Source: an uncultured Clostridia bacterium (GTDB lineage: Bacteria; Bacillota; Clostridia; Christensenellales; Borkfalkiaceae). Taken from it: 8,829 nt of DNA. Within the stretch, counting starts at the first letter, position 1; the number at the start of each line of letters is the position of its first letter. The translations under genes were made by a program, and so were the position numbers. The notes beneath the pieces were generated by a model. It was given only the letters and a program-made list of their open reading frames with translations, ran no database searches and was not told where the DNA came from. The stretch lies in the NCBI GenBank assembly GCA_905235815.1, contig CAJOMT010000049.1, forward strand, positions 1 to 8,829. Direction: 5' to 3'. Of the stretch, positions 6,190 to 8,829 are shown one piece after another.

Positions 6190-6866
6190 TGAATTACCAT
6201 ATAGGCAGAATGCTGATCGACGAATTTTTCGACGGCTCTGAGCATTGCCCTTTGTGCAGAATAAAAATGAAAGTCGAAAACAGACTCGCCGAACAATACC
6301 TCGGCGAAAAAGTTATGGAAGATTCGACGAGAAAAGAAGTGAACAAACTCGGATTTTGCAAAACCCACTTCGATCTGCTTTACTCTATGCCCTCCAAACT
6401 CGGACTTGCCCTGCAATCTTCAACGAGGCTAAAAACGGTCTATAAGTCGATTAACGAGCCAAAAAGCGTAAAAGAGGCAAAGAAACAAGCGGAGCGCATC
6501 TCTCGGCTTAACTCTACTTGCGTAATCTGCAAGTACCTTGGCGACAATATGACGAGATATTATAAAACGGTAGCGCAGATATATTCTGAAGATGAAAAAT
6601 TCAGAGAAAAAATATCCGACGGTAACGGGTTTTGTTTAGAGCATTACTCGAAACTTATAGAAAATTCGTCTTATGCCGGGAAATACGCAAAAGAGTACCT
6701 CAAAAATCTTTACGCTTCGCAAATAAAAAGACTTGACGCAGTAGATAAGCAGCTATCGGGATTTTGCAATCACCACGATTACAGATACGTTTCTCTCCCC
6801 CTCGGAGAAAACAAAAACGCCCTAAGGAATTACCGAAGGACGTTCTATGATATCGAAGAACAATAA
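6189..6866 (+). CDS. DUF6062-like cysteine-rich protein with a duplicated CxxC...CxxH module
   Basis: A soluble protein of 225 residues with no signal peptide or membrane helix. It resembles the uncharacterised clostridial family I know as DUF6062; I recognise it from the MxYHI start, CPLC and GFCxxH pattern, without a search. Two units repeat. Unit one has C20-x2-C23 (CPLC) and C57-x2-H60 (GFCKTH); unit two has C111-x2-C114 (CVIC) and C149-x2-H152 (GFCLEH). The inner spacings are 33 and 34 residues, so a tandem duplication is likely. A third FCNHHDYR element (192-199) lies near the C-terminus. The geometry suggests two zinc sites, though iron-sulphur binding cannot be excluded. I choose ATG 6189 over the adjacent TTG 6186: GGGAGA at 6175-6180 is 8 bases away. 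It is coupled to trmL and ends 2 bases before a terminator. Function unknown; a link to tRNA work is only inference from position. Confidence 0.8.
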   Translation: MNYHIGRMLIDEFFDGSEHCPLCRIKMKVENRLAEQYLGEKVMEDSTRKEVNKLGFCKTHFDLLYSMPSKLGLALQSSTRLKTVYKSINEPKSVKEAKKQAERISRLNSTCVICKYLGDNMTRYYKTVAQIYSEDEKFREKISDGNGFCLEHYSKLIENSSYAGKYAKEYLKNLYASQIKRLDAVDKQLSGFCNHHDYRYVSLPLGENKNALRNYRRTFYDIEEQ

Positions 6867-6868
6867 TT

Positions 6869-6897
6869 AACGCACCCTTTCGGGTGCGTTGTGTTTT
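6869..6897. terminator. Hairpin terminator shared by convergent genes
   Basis: AACGCACCC (6869-6877) pairs perfectly with GGGTGCGTT (6882-6890) around a 4-base loop, followed on the plus strand by GTGTTTT. This is a good intrinsic terminator for the trmL operon, starting 2 bases after the stop at 6866. On the minus strand the same 9-bp stem closes a GAAA tetraloop and follows the GNAT-like gene's stop by 5 bases, with a weaker T-rich tail (AATTATTGTT). It probably works in both directions, better on the plus strand. Confidence 0.88.
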
Positions 6898-8014
6898 ATA
6901 TTGACTTGACAAAGGAGCGGCGACGCTTATGCAAAACTTTATTAAACCTCTTGAATTGATTTCTGCTGCTATAATTATTTTCCAAAATCAAATTCGTCTC
7001 CGCATATTTTATATTGCAGTTCTTCATAATGTTCATTGCGCCTGCAATCAGCGATACGCTTATGCCCTTTCTCGCATATTCGGGAAGTACGCCTATAAGC
7101 GCCATATCCAACACCTCGGGCTTCTTTAACGAATTCAATACCTTGATAAGCGTCGGAAGCGTAAGTCTACCGCCCGATTTTTGTACCGCTTTGGCTATGG
7201 ACGGGAACCCCAATCCAAAGCATACCGGTCTCTCGTTTTCGTCCAAAATTATCGCAACGTACTTAATATCGATTATCAGTTTGAAATTCGCTATAAGCAT
7301 ATCTTTCATCGACTGAGTAAAGGGTACCGTTCCGTAAAGATCAGCGTACGTTATATCCAAAAGTTCAAATATGCCGTCGCCATACTTCTCTATAAATTCT
7401 TTGGTATTTTTTGCTTTGCCGTAATGAAGTTTGTATTTCTTCATAAGCATTTCGCAGACTTTTGGAATACGTTCGTCCATCTCGTCCGGCAGACTTAACT
7501 TGAACTCATTCCAATCGATTTCCTTTTCGAAACCGTAAGCCTCGATGAGTTTTTGATAATAATCGTAGTTGTACTGCTCTTCAAAGGTTGAAAGTTGGTC
7601 GAAGCCCTCAATCAAAAGTCCCTCTCTTTCGAGATCCGAAAACCCGAGCGGACCTACAAGTTCTTCCATTCCCTTCGCTTTCGCCCATTCCGTCAACTTG
7701 TCAAACAGAGCGCGCGACACTTCTTCGTCGTCAATGGAATCGAAACGGGTAAACCTGACTCTTTTCTGTCCCCACTTCTCGTTTGCGGCGTACTGCAAAA
7801 TCCCGTGTATTCTTCCGACAATTTTTCCGTCTCTGTAAGCATTGTAAAAAACGGATTCCGCTTGGTCGCAATAAACGTTTTCAGTGTCGAACAGTTTCTT
7901 TTCATCGCCGTAAAGCGGCGGAACGAAGTACGGGTTGCCTTTATAAAGTTTCAGCGGAAACTCTATAAATTCTTTCTGCTCCTTTTTAGTTTTGACCTCT
8001 CTTACTTCAACCAT
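6896..8014 (-). CDS. GNAT-like protein of the large (about 370-residue) YghO-type family
   Basis: A soluble protein of 372 residues. It has the family pattern NPYFVPPLYGDEKKLFD (27-43), YRDGKIVGRI (60-69), NEKWGQKRVRFTRFDSIDD (78-96), KGMEELVGPLGFSD (114-127) and EGLLIEGFD (131-139), then QYNYDYYQKLIEAYGFEKEI (147-166). The C-terminal domain carries an acetyl-CoA-type motif, LIGVLPEYARKGISVSLI (306-323), and ETNLILENN (339-347). The usual RxxGxG/A pyrophosphate loop ends in Ser (ARKGIS), a mild departure. The arrangement suggests an acyl- or acetyltransferase with an N-terminal half of GNAT type; substrate unknown. GAGG (minus strand, 8024-8021) lies 6 bases before the ATG. The gene follows the DegV-family gene by 11 bases, so both are probably one transcript, ending at the shared hairpin. 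The DegV link hints at acyl-group chemistry, but this is inference. Confidence 0.82.
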   Translation of the reverse strand: MVEVREVKTKKEQKEFIEFPLKLYKGNPYFVPPLYGDEKKLFDTENVYCDQAESVFYNAYRDGKIVGRIHGILQYAANEKWGQKRVRFTRFDSIDDEEVSRALFDKLTEWAKAKGMEELVGPLGFSDLEREGLLIEGFDQLSTFEEQYNYDYYQKLIEAYGFEKEIDWNEFKLSLPDEMDERIPKVCEMLMKKYKLHYGKAKNTKEFIEKYGDGIFELLDITYADLYGTVPFTQSMKDMLIANFKLIIDIKYVAIILDENERPVCFGLGFPSIAKAVQKSGGRLTLPTLIKVLNSLKKPEVLDMALIGVLPEYARKGISVSLIAGAMNIMKNCNIKYAETNLILENNYSSRNQFKRFNKVLHKRRRSFVKSI

Positions 8015-8025
8015 TTTAAACCTCG

Positions 8026-8829
8026 TTATCTGTGTTTAGCGTGGAAGCATATTCCGACGCCCTCCGGTCCGCAATGACTACCGGCTGTCGGGTTTACCAT
8101 AACGTATTCGATATTCAGTTTACCATACACTTCTTCCAGCCTCTCGCCGAGAAGGTGCGCCGTATCTTCGGCGTCCGTATGGCCTATTATTACTCTATGG
8201 TCTTTTATATCCTCTTGTAAATCTTCGACGTAGTTCAATATCTTGGCAATCGTGGCACGCCTGCCCCTTGCCTTGTCGACAGATTTCATTACTCCGTCGC
8301 TTCCCATATTTATTATCGGACGTATTCCCAAAAGATTGCCCATAAATGCGGAAAGCTCCGACACTCTGCCGCTTCGCTTAAAAAACGATAAATCTTCCGC
8401 AAAGAAATATATCGCAAACTTATCGACTTCGGTTTTCGCCCATTCTTCGATTTCTTCAATGCTCTTGCCCGCTACGTACATATCGCCGATTTCCTTCGCT
8501 ATATTATAAGAACAAATCGTGATGCCTTTGGTATCTATCAGATGCAAAGTTCTCCGGGGATATTTTTCTTTAAGTTCTTCGTAAGCGATATTCATAGCCT
8601 CGAACGTGCCGCTCATAGCTTTTGAAAAGTGAACGTACAAAATATCTTTTCCCTCTTTAAAGAACGGCTCAAAATAATTTATGTACTTTTCCGGACTTAA
8701 TCCGCTCGTCTTAGGCATAGCGCCGTTTCGCAAATCGCTATAAAAAGTTTTTGCGTCGAAAACTTCGAAATCTTCATACGGATATATCTCTTTACCGTCT
8801 ATCGAATAAGGCATACTTATAAGATGATA
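8026..8829 (-). CDS. DegV-family fatty-acid-binding protein, N-terminus cut by window edge
   Basis: DegV (FakB-type) proteins hold a fatty acid and present it to the kinase FakA, which makes acyl phosphate for phospholipid synthesis. Counting from the first visible ATG (8814), motifs are TSGLSP (36-41) and HFSKAMSGTFEA (62-73), which surround the fatty-acid carboxylate, LIDTKGITIC (92-101), FFKRSGRVSELSAFMGNLLG (144-163) and the C-terminal TAGSHCGPEGVGICF (243-257). That ATG is not the real start: the frame stays open to the edge, and the five codons before it (YHLIS) continue the expected strand before PYSIDGKEIYPYED. The roughly 20-30 missing residues should hold the usual ITDSxxD start. 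The stop is 11 bases before the GNAT-like start. No FakA is in this window. Which fatty acid is bound cannot be read from the sequence. Confidence 0.92.
   Translation of the reverse strand, partial: YHLISMPYSIDGKEIYPYEDFEVFDAKTFYSDLRNGAMPKTSGLSPEKYINYFEPFFKEGKDILYVHFSKAMSGTFEAMNIAYEELKEKYPRRTLHLIDTKGITICSYNIAKEIGDMYVAGKSIEEIEEWAKTEVDKFAIYFFAEDLSFFKRSGRVSELSAFMGNLLGIRPIINMGSDGVMKSVDKARGRRATIAKILNYVEDLQEDIKDHRVIIGHTDAEDTAHLLGERLEEVYGKLNIEYVMVNPTAGSHCGPEGVGICFHAKHR

Noticed and set aside
7595..8077. Plus-strand open frame of 160 codons
   Set aside because: It lies opposite the GNAT-like gene, whose protein has clear family motifs. The translation shows no recognisable domain and no good ribosome site was seen.
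1..8829. Defence system, CRISPR array, phage or transposon signals
   Set aside because: No nuclease, transposase, integrase or regularly spaced repeat was found. All genes look like long-resident chromosomal genes with similar codon style.

Overview
The window looks like chromosome of a spore-forming, low-to-moderate-GC Bacillota, most likely a clostridial lineage. Three things suggest this: a full-length SpoVT-like sporulation regulator; the gene order spoVT - yabM-type flippase - yabN-type MazG fusion, which matches Bacillus subtilis; and Gram-positive-style Shine-Dalgarno sites close to AAGGAGGTGA. Coding density is very high and no gap exceeds about 75 bases. No tRNA, rRNA, CRISPR array, insertion sequence or phage gene is visible. 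A finer taxonomic placement would be a guess.

Layout, left to right. (1) A plus-strand block from 76 to 5002: ung (uracil-DNA glycosylase), spoVT, a SpoVB/YabM-type flippase, a tetrapyrrole-methylase-like/MazG fusion and dusB. From spoVT onward the genes are 1 base apart or overlap by 20-32 bases, so they form a translationally coupled operon. (2) A lone minus-strand gene (5007-5633) that keeps the nitrilase fold signature but seems to have lost the whole Glu-Lys-Cys catalytic triad. It converges on dusB with a 4-base gap and diverges from trmL. (3) A plus-strand pair, trmL and a cysteine-rich DUF6062-like protein, sharing one base and closed by a clear hairpin terminator. (4) A minus-strand pair read from the right edge: a DegV-family fatty-acid-binding protein, cut by the window end, followed by a large GNAT-like protein. 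This pair converges on the same terminator.

How the genes fit together. Ung and MazG are both genome or nucleotide-pool hygiene functions. SpoVT and the flippase belong to late sporulation and envelope or cortex work. DusB and TrmL modify tRNA. DegV with the GNAT-like protein may handle fatty acyl groups. Most of the window is conserved core genome. I see no clear new multi-gene system. The parts most worth following up are the apparently catalytically dead nitrilase homologue, the internally duplicated metal-binding-type protein coupled to trmL, the shared-hexamer divergent promoter between the pseudo-nitrilase and trmL, and the DegV/GNAT pair.
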